Shown here: piece by piece, positions 49,285 to 58,057 of the stretch
Layout of the letters: each line of letters starts with the position of its first letter
Position numbering within the stretch: the first letter of the stretch is position 1
NCBI RefSeq assembly: GCF_011440275.1
Contig: NZ_JAAOIV010000002.1
Span: 372,001 to 436,000 of the forward strand
From: Metallococcus carri
GTDB taxonomy: Bacteria > Actinomycetota > Actinomycetes > Actinomycetales > Dermatophilaceae
Reading direction: 5' to 3'
DNA length: 64,000 bases
Made by a program: the position numbers and the translations under genes
Notes under the pieces: generated by a model
Databases searched by the model: none
The model's input: only the letters and a program-made list of their open reading frames with translations
What the model was told of the DNA's origin: nothing

Positions 49285-51042
49285 TCAGCCAACCCAGATC
49301 TGCGCCAGGTCCGGCATACCACGGTTCGGGTCGTTCTGGACGTTGTGGACCTGCTTGCCGAACAGGAAGTTCGCCTTGCCGTAGTCCGTGGGGACAGCCG
49401 GGAGGAACTTCTCGGCGATCTCCTTGTCGATGGCGCTCCACTTTGCGCCCTGCTGCTCGGCCGGCAGTGCCAGCGCCGCGTTGATCTCGGCGTCGAGGCC
49501 CTTATCGGCGAGGAAGCCGACGCTCTGACCGGACTTCTGGACCGCCGTGGTGAACAGCGCCGGATAGACCGAGTCACCCTGCGGCCAGTCGTAGCACCAG
49601 CCACGCGGGCCCTGGCCGCTGTTGACCTTGCCGTCGGTCTCCGCGATCCGCTTGCGCAGGTCGGTCTTCGGCACGCCCACGTCCTTGACCTTGAAGCCGG
49701 CGGCCTGCAGGCCGGCCTTCTTCGCGGCGTTGGACTGAACGGCGATCGGGTTGTTGTTCGCGTAGTAATACGAGATCTCGAACCCGAGCTTGCCCGCGGC
49801 CTGCAGCATCTGCTTGGCCTTGGCCGGGTCACCCTGGCCCTGACCGGTCAAGCCGTTCACCGGCGCGTACTTGGTGAAGCCGGGGACCTGCGGGCCCATG
49901 TACGACGTCGCCGGGGCGTAGGTGAGGGAGTTCTCGCCTGCCGCCTTGCGGATCTGGTCGAACGGGTAGGCCACCGCGTAAGCCTTGCGGACCTCGAGGG
50001 GCACCTTGCGGGTGTCGAGGTTGGAGTAGCTCACGCACGGGTCCGGGCCGGTCACCAGCTGGCTGGAGTTCTGGCCCTGCACCTGCGACAGCAGCGACGA
50101 GTCGACCGAGTCCCAGTTCAGGGTGGTCGCCGAGGTGCCATTGCTCGCGAGGATCGCCCGCTGGGTCGGGATCGCGTCGACACCGAACTTGAAGTCGTAC
50201 GCGTCGACGTACTGCCGGCGAGCCGGGTCGCTCTTCGGGTCCCAGTTGGGGTTCTTCTTGAGCTTCAGCTCCTGGCCCTTGGTGTACTTGTCGAACATGT
50301 ACGGACCCTGAGCGAGCGGGTTGGTGCCGTACTTCTCCTTGGTGTCCTTGCCCTCCGGGATCGGGGACACCTGGCTGAACGCGGCGTAGTAGGGCAGCGT
50401 CGGCCACTTCTGCTTGAGATGGAAGACGACCGTCTTGTCGTCCGGCGCCGAGGCACCGGCGAATGGCTTGCTCTTGTCCTTGAACGGGCCCTTGTAGGTG
50501 TCGCCGTCCTTCAGATAGGTGTTGACATAGGTCGGGCCACCGGCGAGTTCGTCCTGCGCGAACGACCGCTTGACGGCGTAGACGAAGTCGGCGGCCTTGA
50601 TCGGGCTGCCGTCGGAGTACTTCAACCCGTCCTTCAGCGTGAAGGTCCAGGTCAGGCCGTCCGAGGACACCTTGCCCAGGTCGGTGGCGAGGTCCGGCAC
50701 CAGCACCGACTTACCGTTCTCGACCTTGTAGGTGGTGAGGCTACGCAGCACCAGCTGGCCGAGGATCGCACCGGTGTCCTGGTAGTAGGACTCGGTCGGG
50801 TCGAAGGTCTCCGGCACCGACGAGTAGGCGACGGTCAGCGTGCCGCCCTTCTTCGCGCCCTGGATGTCCGGAGCCGGACCCTTTGCCGACGGGTCGAGGC
50901 CAGCGCTCGCTGGGCCCTCAGAACTGCTGCTGCTTCCTGATTTGCCGGCGTTGTTGGGCTTGTTCGAGGAGGGGCTGCCTCCACAGGCGGCCAGCGAGAG
51001 TGTGCCCGCGGCAGCCAACGCGACGACCTTCGTCCAGCGCAT
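49285..51042 (-). CDS. Oligopeptide-binding lipoprotein (OppA/DppA type, SBP family 5)
   Basis: This 585-residue solute-binding lipoprotein has a signal peptide with lipobox LAAC, a Ser/Gly/Lys-rich linker (residues 21-60) and the SBP_5 domain: GTLTVAYSSVPETFDPTES, WTFTLKDGLKYSDGSPIKAA, NPLAQGPYMF. It captures peptides for the adjacent permeases. AAGGAGACACACC precedes the ATG. It lies between the OppC- and OppB-type genes. Confidence 0.92.
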   Translation of the reverse strand: MRWTKVVALAAAGTLSLAACGGSPSSNKPNNAGKSGSSSSSEGPASAGLDPSAKGPAPDIQGAKKGGTLTVAYSSVPETFDPTESYYQDTGAILGQLVLRSLTTYKVENGKSVLVPDLATDLGKVSSDGLTWTFTLKDGLKYSDGSPIKAADFVYAVKRSFAQDELAGGPTYVNTYLKDGDTYKGPFKDKSKPFAGASAPDDKTVVFHLKQKWPTLPYYAAFSQVSPIPEGKDTKEKYGTNPLAQGPYMFDKYTKGQELKLKKNPNWDPKSDPARRQYVDAYDFKFGVDAIPTQRAILASNGTSATTLNWDSVDSSLLSQVQGQNSSQLVTGPDPCVSYSNLDTRKVPLEVRKAYAVAYPFDQIRKAAGENSLTYAPATSYMGPQVPGFTKYAPVNGLTGQGQGDPAKAKQMLQAAGKLGFEISYYYANNNPIAVQSNAAKKAGLQAAGFKVKDVGVPKTDLRKRIAETDGKVNSGQGPRGWCYDWPQGDSVYPALFTTAVQKSGQSVGFLADKGLDAEINAALALPAEQQGAKWSAIDKEIAEKFLPAVPTDYGKANFLFGKQVHNVQNDPNRGMPDLAQIWVG

Positions 51043-51120
51043 GGTGTGTCTCCTTATATCTGCTTCCCGGCCAGCACCGGAAAGGGCTCGAGGTGGCGCG
51101 ACGGGTGCCGCGCCGGGGGT

Positions 51121-52158
51121 TTATCGGCGAGTGTTCGGGTTGAAGGCGTCGTTGACGGCGTCGCCGAGCAGGGACAGCGCCAAGACGAGGGTGGCGAGGG
51201 CGCCGACCGGCACCCACAGGTAGAGCGGATCGGCCTGGAAGTAGTTCTGCGCGTCGGCGACCATGCCACCCCAGGACGGCGTCGGATCCACCAGGCCGAC
51301 ACCGAGATAGGACAGACCGGCTTCCGCAGCGATGAAGCCAGGAATCGCCGTCGTCAGCGAGACCATGATGATGCCGATCAGGTTGGGCAGCATCTCCTTG
51401 AAGAGGACGCGGCGGGTCGGCACGCCGAGCGCCCGCGCGGCCTGCACGAACTCGCGCTCACGCATCGCGAGCACCTCACCACGCACCAGGCGAGCGAGGC
51501 CGGCCCAGAAGAAGAAGAACAACACGAAGAGCAGCGAGAAGAACCGCACGGTCGAGATCGTGGACTGGCTGATCGTGAACGGGTTGCCGAACCACGACTG
51601 CGCGATCGGCACGATGGCGATCGCGAAGAGCAGGAACGGCAGCGACAGCACGAAGTCGATCAGCCACGAGATCACCCGGTCCACCCAGCCGCCGAAGAAA
51701 CCGGCGAGCATGCCCATCACCAGGCCGATTGCTGTGGAGATCACTGACGCCAGCGTCGCGATCGCAAGTGAGGGACGGGCGCCATAGACGAAGCGGGCGA
51801 AGACATCGCGGCCGATGCGCGGCGTCACACCGAGCCAATGCTCGGAGTTCGGGCCGATGGTGGGGAATCCGTCCGTGTCGACCAAATTGGAGTGCTGAGT
51901 GCTCGGATCCTGACCCTCGATGCCCGCGAGCACCGGCGCGAGAAGTGCCATCAGCACGAAGAACACGACGATCACCGCACACACCATCGCGACCCGGTCC
52001 TTCTTCAGCCGAGCCCAGGCGATCTGGGTGGGCGACTTGCCGGAGGTGTTGTCCTTCTTGCCCCGGCGGCCGCGGCGGGTGCCGGTGGCCGGGGCCCCCG
52101 ATGAGGCGGAGGACTCGACGATCGCTTCGTCGGCGCTCTGCATCGGGCCAAGGCTCAT
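51121..52158 (-). CDS. Oligopeptide ABC transporter permease (OppC/DppC type)
   Basis: This 345-residue permease has an N-terminal cytoplasmic tail, a KSPTQIAWARLKKDRVAM segment of the OppC_N type, six helices and the EAA loop ARALGVPTRRVLFKEMLPN. ATG 52158 (MSLGPMQSADEA) has GGAGG 5 bp upstream; the open frame continues 39 bp further to a TTG and was not used. It is the first gene of the cluster. Confidence 0.9.
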   Translation of the reverse strand: MSLGPMQSADEAIVESSASSGAPATGTRRGRRGKKDNTSGKSPTQIAWARLKKDRVAMVCAVIVVFFVLMALLAPVLAGIEGQDPSTQHSNLVDTDGFPTIGPNSEHWLGVTPRIGRDVFARFVYGARPSLAIATLASVISTAIGLVMGMLAGFFGGWVDRVISWLIDFVLSLPFLLFAIAIVPIAQSWFGNPFTISQSTISTVRFFSLLFVLFFFFWAGLARLVRGEVLAMREREFVQAARALGVPTRRVLFKEMLPNLIGIIMVSLTTAIPGFIAAEAGLSYLGVGLVDPTPSWGGMVADAQNYFQADPLYLWVPVGALATLVLALSLLGDAVNDAFNPNTRR

Positions 52159-52656
52159 GGATCCTCCATCGCGACTGTGGTCGGCTTCTTCCCCCAAGCG
52201 GACGGTGCGTTCCGGTGTGTGGTCCGGGTCTCACCGAGACGACAACTTGCCACATGGTTCCCAGATGTCCAGCACCCGGACACGTGTTGTCATCTCATCG
52301 TTACCTTCGACATCACCGCGTAACCGCACCGCGTCCGTCCCGTGACCGAAGGCCCCCGTCGTCGCACCCCGCGCTTACTCACGAGTACCCATAACACGCT
52401 GTGCCACAACGCCGTTCGCCGCCCCTACCCGCTCGAGTTCCCCCTTCTTCGCTGGTTGAGCAAGCGAGCGACGAAGGAGCGAGCGCGTCGAAACCCGGTG
52501 GACGGGTTTCGAGGCGGCCTCCTTCGTCGGCCTTCCTCAACCCACGATGGGCAGGGTTTCGAGGCGGCCTCCTTCGTCGGCCTTCCTCAACCCACGAGGG
52601 CGGGGTTTCGAGGCGGCCGCCTTCGTTGGCCTTCCTCAACCCACGAAGGGCGGCGA
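52159..52656. other. 498-bp gap upstream of the peptide transporter
   Basis: The part nearest the OppC gene (52159-52440) should hold its promoter; a GGTAACGATG sequence near 52297-52306 (minus sense) could contain a TAACGAT -10 box, but the call is weak. The remainder is the GGTTGAG/CGAAACC inverted array at 52454-52642. No gene is supported. Confidence 0.45.
52454..52642. repeat. GGTTGAG/CGAAACC inverted array (1+3 units)
   Basis: One unit in plus orientation (GGTTGAGCAAGC ... CGTCGAAACCC, 52454-52497) is followed by three in minus orientation, each GGGTTTCGAGGCGGCCTCCT then CCTTCCTCAACCC (from about 52504, 52555 and 52605). Opposed units could form long hairpins and separate the opp operon from the 3' end of rarA. 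Confidence 0.88.
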
Positions 52657-54012
52657 CTACTTCCCGCGGATCAGCTTGCGCAGGTTCGCCCAGCGCTCGC
52701 GCAGGTTGCCCTCCCAGCCCCGATCGGACGGGTGGTAGTAGTCCGCCTCGCCGGCGAGGACATCAGGCAGGAACTGCTGCGCACCGACACCGCTCGGCTC
52801 GTCGTGGGTATAGCGGTAACCCTCACCGTGCCCCAGCCGCTCGGCCCCGGCATACCCGCTCCCCCGCAGATGAACCGGCACCGGACCCACCTTGCCGGCC
52901 CGCACGTCCGCGATGGCCGCGTTGATCGCCGCGTAGCTGGCGTTCGACTTCGGGGCGAGGCAGTTGTGGATCACCGCCTGCGCGAGCGTGAGCCGCGCCT
53001 CCGGCATACCGATCTGCGCGACGGCGTGCATCGCGGCCACGGCCGTCTGCAGCGCGGTCGGGTCGGCCATGCCGATCTCCTCGCTCGCCGAGATGACGAT
53101 CCGGCGCGCGATGAACCGTGGGTCCTCCCCCGCCTCCAGCATCCGAGCCAGATAGTGCAGCGCCGCGTCGACATCGCTGCCGCGCATCGACTTGATGAAC
53201 GCCGACGCCACGTCGTAATGCTGGTCGCCCGTGCGGTCATAGCGCACCGCCGCGCTCGCCATCGCCTGCTCGACATCCTCGAGCGTGATCGGTGTCGGGG
53301 CCTGTCCCGTATGCCGGTCAAGCGCAACTCCCGCTGCCGCCTCCAGGGTCGTGAGCGCCCGCCGGGCATCGCCGCCCGCCATCCGCACCAGGTGAAAGGC
53401 AGCATCGTCAGCGAGGGTGAACTGGCCGTCCAGCCCGCGCTCATCGGTGACGGCCGCCGCGACCAACTCGCGAATGTCGTTGTCCCCCAATGACTTCAGC
53501 GTGATCAAGACCGAGCGTGACATCAGCGGCGCGATCACCGAGAAGGACGGATTCTCGGTGGTGGCGGCCACGAGCACGACCAGCCGGTTCTCCACACCGG
53601 GCAGCAGCGCGTCCTGTTGCGCCTTGCTGAACCGGTGGATCTCGTCGAGGAAGAGCACGGTCTGCCGGCCGTAGAGACTGCGGTCGCGGGTCGCCTGATC
53701 CATCACCGCGCGCACATCCTTGACGCCGGCGTTGATCGCCGAGAGTTCGACGAACCGCCGGTCGGTCGCACCGGCGACGAGATGCGCGAGCGTCGTCTTG
53801 CCCGTGCCCGGAGGACCCCACAGAATCGCCGAGATCGGTCCGGCGCTGCCCTGCGCGCCCTCGACCAGCCGGCGCAGCGGGCTCCCCGGCTTGAGGATGT
53901 CGCCCTGCCCGCGCACCTCCTCCAGCGTGCGCGGTCGCATCCGGACCGCGAGCGGCGGCGTGCTCGCCGCGGACTCGCCCGAATCGGAGGCGGTGAACAG
54001 GTCGTCGGACAT
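52657..54012 (-). CDS. rarA: Replication-associated recombination protein A (RarA/MgsA)
   Basis: RarA is a clamp-loader-like AAA ATPase acting at stalled forks. The 451-residue protein has [40 protein letters not shown], the AATTENPSF sensor and a C-terminal tetramerisation domain with [16 protein letters not shown] and [21 protein letters not shown] 54012 (MSDDLF) was chosen; the frame continues upstream into the divergent GNAT gene without family residues. Confidence 0.95.
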   Translation of the reverse strand: MSDDLFTASDSGESAASTPPLAVRMRPRTLEEVRGQGDILKPGSPLRRLVEGAQGSAGPISAILWGPPGTGKTTLAHLVAGATDRRFVELSAINAGVKDVRAVMDQATRDRSLYGRQTVLFLDEIHRFSKAQQDALLPGVENRLVVLVAATTENPSFSVIAPLMSRSVLITLKSLGDNDIRELVAAAVTDERGLDGQFTLADDAAFHLVRMAGGDARRALTTLEAAAGVALDRHTGQAPTPITLEDVEQAMASAAVRYDRTGDQHYDVASAFIKSMRGSDVDAALHYLARMLEAGEDPRFIARRIVISASEEIGMADPTALQTAVAAMHAVAQIGMPEARLTLAQAVIHNCLAPKSNASYAAINAAIADVRAGKVGPVPVHLRGSGYAGAERLGHGEGYRYTHDEPSGVGAQQFLPDVLAGEADYYHPSDRGWEGNLRERWANLRKLIRGK

Positions 54013-54030
54013 CGCTGCCACGCTAGTCGT

Positions 54031-54792
54031 ATGACGAGTGGTCCGGTCACGCTGGATGCGCAGCAACTGCGGGCGCGGGTGGGCGATCACCCGTTCGTGC
54101 GCTGGGAGATCGCACCGGACTTGTTGCGCGAAGCGTGGGCCTGGGGCGAGGCGACCGCGTTCCTGCGCCAGCGGCACTTCAACCGCCGGATCGGGATGAA
54201 CGTCCTCGGCCCGCTCGGCGACGTCGACCGGTTGCTCGGGCTGCTGGCTCAGCGTGGCCTGCCCAGCGAGGTCAGCTCGCTCAGCGTCGAGCGCGGTGCG
54301 CTGGCGGCGGCCGAGCGACATTTCGACCTGCTGCCCGGTGGCGACTGGGACTGGATGTGGACCACCACCCTGCCCCCGGTGCTCCCTGGCGAGGCGCTGC
54401 TCGTGCCGCTGAACGACTCCGCCGATGCGCGAGACATCTTGGCGCTCAACGAGATCGGCAATCCGACCGCCGAGTCGCGACCGGGTGAGGGTGTCACCGA
54501 AGCATGGGTCGGCGTGCGCGAGGACGGGCGGCTGCTCGGGGCTGCGGCGATGCACCGCACCGGTGCGGGTGCACCACATCTGGTCGGCATCGTCGTGCAT
54601 CCCGATGCGCGCGGCCGAGGTCTCGGCGCCGCCATGACCGCATCGCTCACGCGTCGTGCGGTTGAGTCCGATGGGGTGTGCACGCTCGGCATGTACGCCC
54701 ACAACGACGTCGCCCGCCGCCTCTACCACGGCCTCGGCTACACCACCGCGGTCGAGTGGGCCTCCCGCAGCCTCTCCCCGAAACGTCAGTAG
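54031..54792 (+). CDS. GNAT-family N-acetyltransferase (two-domain)
   Basis: This 253-residue protein has a C-terminal GNAT domain with the acetyl-CoA loop [19 protein letters not shown] and [19 protein letters not shown]. The N-terminal 110 residues resemble a degenerate second domain. Substrate unknown. It starts 18 bp from the divergent rarA. The last residues (LSPKRQ) and TAG stop are encoded by the first unit of a 21-bp array. Confidence 0.8.
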   Translation: MTSGPVTLDAQQLRARVGDHPFVRWEIAPDLLREAWAWGEATAFLRQRHFNRRIGMNVLGPLGDVDRLLGLLAQRGLPSEVSSLSVERGALAAAERHFDLLPGGDWDWMWTTTLPPVLPGEALLVPLNDSADARDILALNEIGNPTAESRPGEGVTEAWVGVREDGRLLGAAAMHRTGAGAPHLVGIVVHPDARGRGLGAAMTASLTRRAVESDGVCTLGMYAHNDVARRLYHGLGYTTAVEWASRSLSPKRQ

Positions 54793-54896
54793 TTCTCCGC
54801 GAAGCGTCAGTAATGCCTCGCGAAACGTCACTAGATCTCCGCGAAACGTCACCAGATTCTCGCGAAACGTCACTAGTTCCTCGCGAGACGTCAACA
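54779..54896. repeat. 21-bp phased array, GNAT/thioesterase locus (6 units)
   Basis: CGAARCGTCA cores start at 54779, 54800, 54821, 54842, 54863 and 54884, every 21 bp, with spacers such as GTAGTTCTC, CTAGATCTC and CTAGTTCCT. The first unit contains the stop codon of the GNAT gene; the last reaches to 25 bp before the next start, so it also spans the thioesterase promoter region. Confidence 0.9.
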
Positions 54897-54920
54897 CCAC
54901 CCACCCGAAGGACGGAAACG

Positions 54921-55742
54921 ATGAGCGAATTCGACGACGCAACCACCCTGGTGAGCGCCGAATCCGACGGTGGCACAGCGCGATTCACCGCCACGATCGA
55001 TGACCGCTGGCGCATCGGCGAGGCGGTCAACGGCGGTCTGGTGATGTCGCTGCTTGCCAAGGCGGCCACCTCGCACCCGCAGCTGTCCGCGCTGCCGGAC
55101 GCGGTCAGCCTGGCCGCGGTCTTCTCCGCACCCACTGCGCCGGGACCCGCCGAGGTGACGGTGCAGATCGTCCGGGCGGGGCGCCGGTTCGGATCCGTCG
55201 CCGCAACGCTGTCCCAGGACGGCGCCGAGCGTGCTCGCGCGCTCGTCACGGTCGGAGACCTCAGCGTGTCGACGACCGACCCGGTGGTCATCGAGCCGCC
55301 GATCGAGCTGCCCGATCCGGACGACTGCCTGCGCACGAGCGAGGCCCCCGTGCTCACGCATTCGACGCTGCTGCAACGGATTAGCCTCGCGCTCGACCCG
55401 ACCACCACCACCTGGGCCGAGGGCAAACCCGCCGGCCGCGGCGAGATGCGCGGCTGGTTCGAGTTCACCGACGGCCGCGAGCCGGATGCCCTCAGCCTGC
55501 TGTTGGTGCTGGACGCCATGCCCCCAACCGCCTTCGACCTCGGCATCATGGGCTGGGTGCCGACCGTCGAGTTCACCGGCCACGTGCTGCGCCGACCCAC
55601 ACCCGGCCCCCTGCGGGTGCGCACGCACACGCCATACGCCGCCGGCGGCACGCAGATCGAGGACGCCCAGATCTGGGACAGCAGCGGAGCCCTCGTCGCG
55701 GTGGCCCGCCAACTCGCGACCTACCGACCACCGCAGGACTGA
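54921..55742 (+). CDS. Acyl-CoA thioesterase family protein (TesB-like)
   Basis: This 273-residue double-hotdog protein has a first half opening [20 protein letters not shown], where the [11 protein letters not shown] helix is typical, and a second half with [20 protein letters not shown]. Mycobacterial-type relatives hydrolyse acyl-CoAs; the chain preference is unknown. ATG 54921 follows GGACGGAAACG; the upstream open frame is made of repeat DNA. The gene is followed by the flavoprotein reductase 52 bp downstream. Confidence 0.82.
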   Translation: MSEFDDATTLVSAESDGGTARFTATIDDRWRIGEAVNGGLVMSLLAKAATSHPQLSALPDAVSLAAVFSAPTAPGPAEVTVQIVRAGRRFGSVAATLSQDGAERARALVTVGDLSVSTTDPVVIEPPIELPDPDDCLRTSEAPVLTHSTLLQRISLALDPTTTTWAEGKPAGRGEMRGWFEFTDGREPDALSLLLVLDAMPPTAFDLGIMGWVPTVEFTGHVLRRPTPGPLRVRTHTPYAAGGTQIEDAQIWDSSGALVAVARQLATYRPPQD

Positions 55743-55794
55743 ACCCACTCGGCATACGGTCGAGACAACACCGACGCAACGCCCAGGAGGAACG

Positions 55795-56997
55795 ATGAAC
55801 GAGCAGAACGCACCCGTCGTGATCGTCGGCGGTGGCCTGGCCGCCGCGACCGCCGTCAGCTCCCTGCGCGATGAGGGGTATGCCGGGCCGATCGTGGTCT
55901 TCGCCGCCGAGGATCACCTCCCCTACGAGCGGCCGCCGTTGTCCAAGGGTTACCTTCTCGGCAACGACGAGCTCGACGCGGTCTATCCCAAGGACGAGCA
56001 GTGGTATCGCGACAACGACGTCGAGGTGCGCACGGGCACGCGCGTCACCGCGATCGACCCCGAGGCGCACACGGTGACCGCCGACGGCAAGGAGGAGGCC
56101 TACAGCGCGCTGGTGCTGGCGACCGGGTCGCAACCGCGTGCGTTCGGGCTCGCCGATGACGCCGGCGGGCCGGTGCACTACCTGCGCACCATCGAGGACT
56201 CCCAAGCACTGCGCACGCTCTTCACCAAGGGCGCAACCATCGGGTTCATCGGGGCCGGCTGGATCGGGCTGGAGACCGCGGCCGCCGCGCGCAATGCCGG
56301 GGCTGAAGCGATCGTCTGGGACACGGTGCCGGTGCCGCTCGCGCGGATCGTCGGCGAGGAGGTCGGTGAGCTGTTCGCCCAGTTGCACCGCGAGCACGGC
56401 GTCGACCTGCGGCTTAACTCCACAATCACCGGCATCCGGCGCGACGGCGACCAACTCGTCGTCGAGACGGCGGACGGGTCGACCAGCGTGGATGCGTTGG
56501 TCGTCGGTGTCGGGGTGACGCCAGACGTTGCGCTGGCTGAGGCGGCCGGCATCGCGACCGACAACGGCGTGCTCGTCGACGAACACCTGCGCACCTCGGC
56601 TGCCGATGTTTACGCCGTCGGTGACATCGCGAATGTCGACCACCCCACCTTGCACCGCCGGGTGCGCGTCGAGCACTGGGACACCGCGATCAAACACGGT
56701 GAAACCGTGGCGAAGAACATCGCGCGCGGTGATGCCGTGGCCGATGACCTGCCGTATTTCTTCACCGACCAGTACCAGCTCGGCATGGAGTATGTCGGCG
56801 ACCCCGGCCCCGAGGGTTTCGACCGGGTCGTGATCACCGGCGACAAGGAGGGGCCGGTGGGTGACCGGGTGTTCCGGGCGTTCTGGTTGCGCGGTGACCT
56901 GGTGGTGGCGGCGATGCATGTGAACGACTGGGATGCCATCGACCGGTTGCGCGAACTCGTCGGCACCCGCGTCAGCGACGCCGACCTCGAGCGCTAA
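55795..56997 (+). CDS. FAD-dependent NAD(P)H ferredoxin/rubredoxin reductase-like protein
   Basis: This 400-residue protein has the FAD motif VIVGGGLAAATAVSSLRDEG, PYERPPLSKGYL, the NAD motif IGFIGAGWIGLETAAAARNA, VDALVVGVGVTPD and the second FAD motif DVYAVGDIANVDHP. This is the order of ferredoxin-reductase (AIF/BphA4-like) enzymes that feed oxygenases or cytochromes P450. The partner ferredoxin is not in the window. CAGGAGG lies 6 bp before ATG 55795. Confidence 0.88.
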   Translation: MNEQNAPVVIVGGGLAAATAVSSLRDEGYAGPIVVFAAEDHLPYERPPLSKGYLLGNDELDAVYPKDEQWYRDNDVEVRTGTRVTAIDPEAHTVTADGKEEAYSALVLATGSQPRAFGLADDAGGPVHYLRTIEDSQALRTLFTKGATIGFIGAGWIGLETAAAARNAGAEAIVWDTVPVPLARIVGEEVGELFAQLHREHGVDLRLNSTITGIRRDGDQLVVETADGSTSVDALVVGVGVTPDVALAEAAGIATDNGVLVDEHLRTSAADVYAVGDIANVDHPTLHRRVRVEHWDTAIKHGETVAKNIARGDAVADDLPYFFTDQYQLGMEYVGDPGPEGFDRVVITGDKEGPVGDRVFRAFWLRGDLVVAAMHVNDWDAIDRLRELVGTRVSDADLER

Positions 56998-57000
56998 CCC

Positions 57001-57163
57001 GCGAAACGTCACCAGTTCCTCGCGAAACGTCACCAGTTCCTCGCGAAACGTCACTAGTGCCTCGCGAAGCGTCACCAGTTCCTCGCGAAGCGTCACAAAT
57101 GCCTCGCGAAACGTCACAAATGCCTCGCGAAGCGTCACCAATACCTCGCGAAACGTCACTCGG
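57001..57163. repeat. 21-bp phased array, flavoprotein/phosphotransferase locus (8 units)
   Basis: CGAARCGTCAC cores start at 57002, 57023, 57044, 57065, 57086, 57107, 57128 and 57149, each exactly 21 bp apart. Spacers vary (CAGTTCCT, TAGTGCCT, AAATGCCT, CAATACCT), while the core stays fixed. It starts 2 bp after the stop of the upstream gene. Confidence 0.92.
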
Positions 57164-57205
57164 CGCCGAGCGGGCAGTTGTCGCCGCGCGAGCGGGTGGT
57201 TGTCG

Positions 57206-58057
57206 TCAGCCGGGATAGCAGGCGGCGATGCGATCGAGCGTTTCGCGGACCCCGCCCTCGCCATGCCGGATCCGATGGCCGACGCCCTCGACCCCAGCCC
57301 GCGCGGCAAACCACCGCGCCCGGTCGGCGAGGGCGAGGTCGCCGCCATACGCCGACAGCGCCGCCTGGAACGCCCGCTCGCCGAAGTCGAAGAGCACGAG
57401 CGCGAAGTCGCGGGCCGGGTCATCCGCGGCCGCATCGCTCCAGTCGATGACCCCGGACAGCTCGCCGGATTCGCCGACGAAGAGGTGATCCTCGCCGAGA
57501 TCGTTGTGCACCAGCACCGGCGGGACAGGCGCAGGCAGTGGCCGCGCGAGCACACTGTCGATCAGGGCGCGATCGGCCGGCGCCAGAGGCAGGTCGGCAA
57601 CCGAGGCCGCCGCCCGCGCGTGACCCACCCGGGCCGACCACGTCGACAGATCCACCGGTATGGCGGTCACGGGCACGTCGTGCAGGTGGCGCAGGAAACG
57701 CCCCACCGAAGCTCCAAACACCTCCGGGTCGAGGGTCGGCACGGTGGCCGCGACCGCACCGGTGACCAGCGGTCCGATGGTGACCCCGGCAGGTGGGTCG
57801 GCCCATGTCACTGACGGGATCGTGACCCCGGCATACGATGGAATTGCGTTGAGCAGCAAGCGATCTCGCGTGACAGCCGCGGCCCGGGCAGACGGGGTGA
57901 CCAACAGCGAGACTCGCATGAGCAGGTCGTCGCCGAGGGCGTAGCCGACGTTGTCCCAGCCCGCACCGAGACGGCGCAGCGGCAGCCCGGCATACCGGTC
58001 GGGCAGCAGCCCGCGCGGGTCGGTCGGCTCGGGGCGCCGCGACGAGGGATCAGGCAG
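57206..58057 (-). CDS. Aminoglycoside phosphotransferase (APH)-family protein, probable CTG start
   Basis: This small-molecule kinase-fold protein has the Brenner-type loop [13 protein letters not shown] and metal motif [21 protein letters not shown] 57919 would remove the nucleotide-binding start, yet the open frame continues upstream through [20 protein letters not shown], the family N-lobe. No ATG, GTG or TTG lies in that extension. The best start is CTG 58057 (reading [14 protein letters not shown]), which overlaps the aspS stop by 8 bp and gives 283 residues. Coupling to aspS would help initiation. Substrate unknown; it is not evidence of antibiotic resistance. Confidence 0.75.
   Translation of the reverse strand: MPDPSSRRPEPTDPRGLLPDRYAGLPLRRLGAGWDNVGYALGDDLLMRVSLLVTPSARAAAVTRDRLLLNAIPSYAGVTIPSVTWADPPAGVTIGPLVTGAVAATVPTLDPEVFGASVGRFLRHLHDVPVTAIPVDLSTWSARVGHARAAASVADLPLAPADRALIDSVLARPLPAPVPPVLVHNDLGEDHLFVGESGELSGVIDWSDAAADDPARDFALVLFDFGERAFQAALSAYGGDLALADRARWFAARAGVEGVGHRIRHGEGGVRETLDRIAACYPG

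Noticed and set aside
37340-57163. The 21-bp and 22-bp arrays as CRISPR
   Set aside because: Unit and spacer are too short (spacers of about 7-9 bp), there is no cas gene in the window, and the spacers are related to each other.
57206-57919. Phosphotransferase gene as an N-terminally truncated pseudogene
   Set aside because: The missing N-lobe is present in frame upstream of the ATG, so a rare start codon explains it better than truncation.
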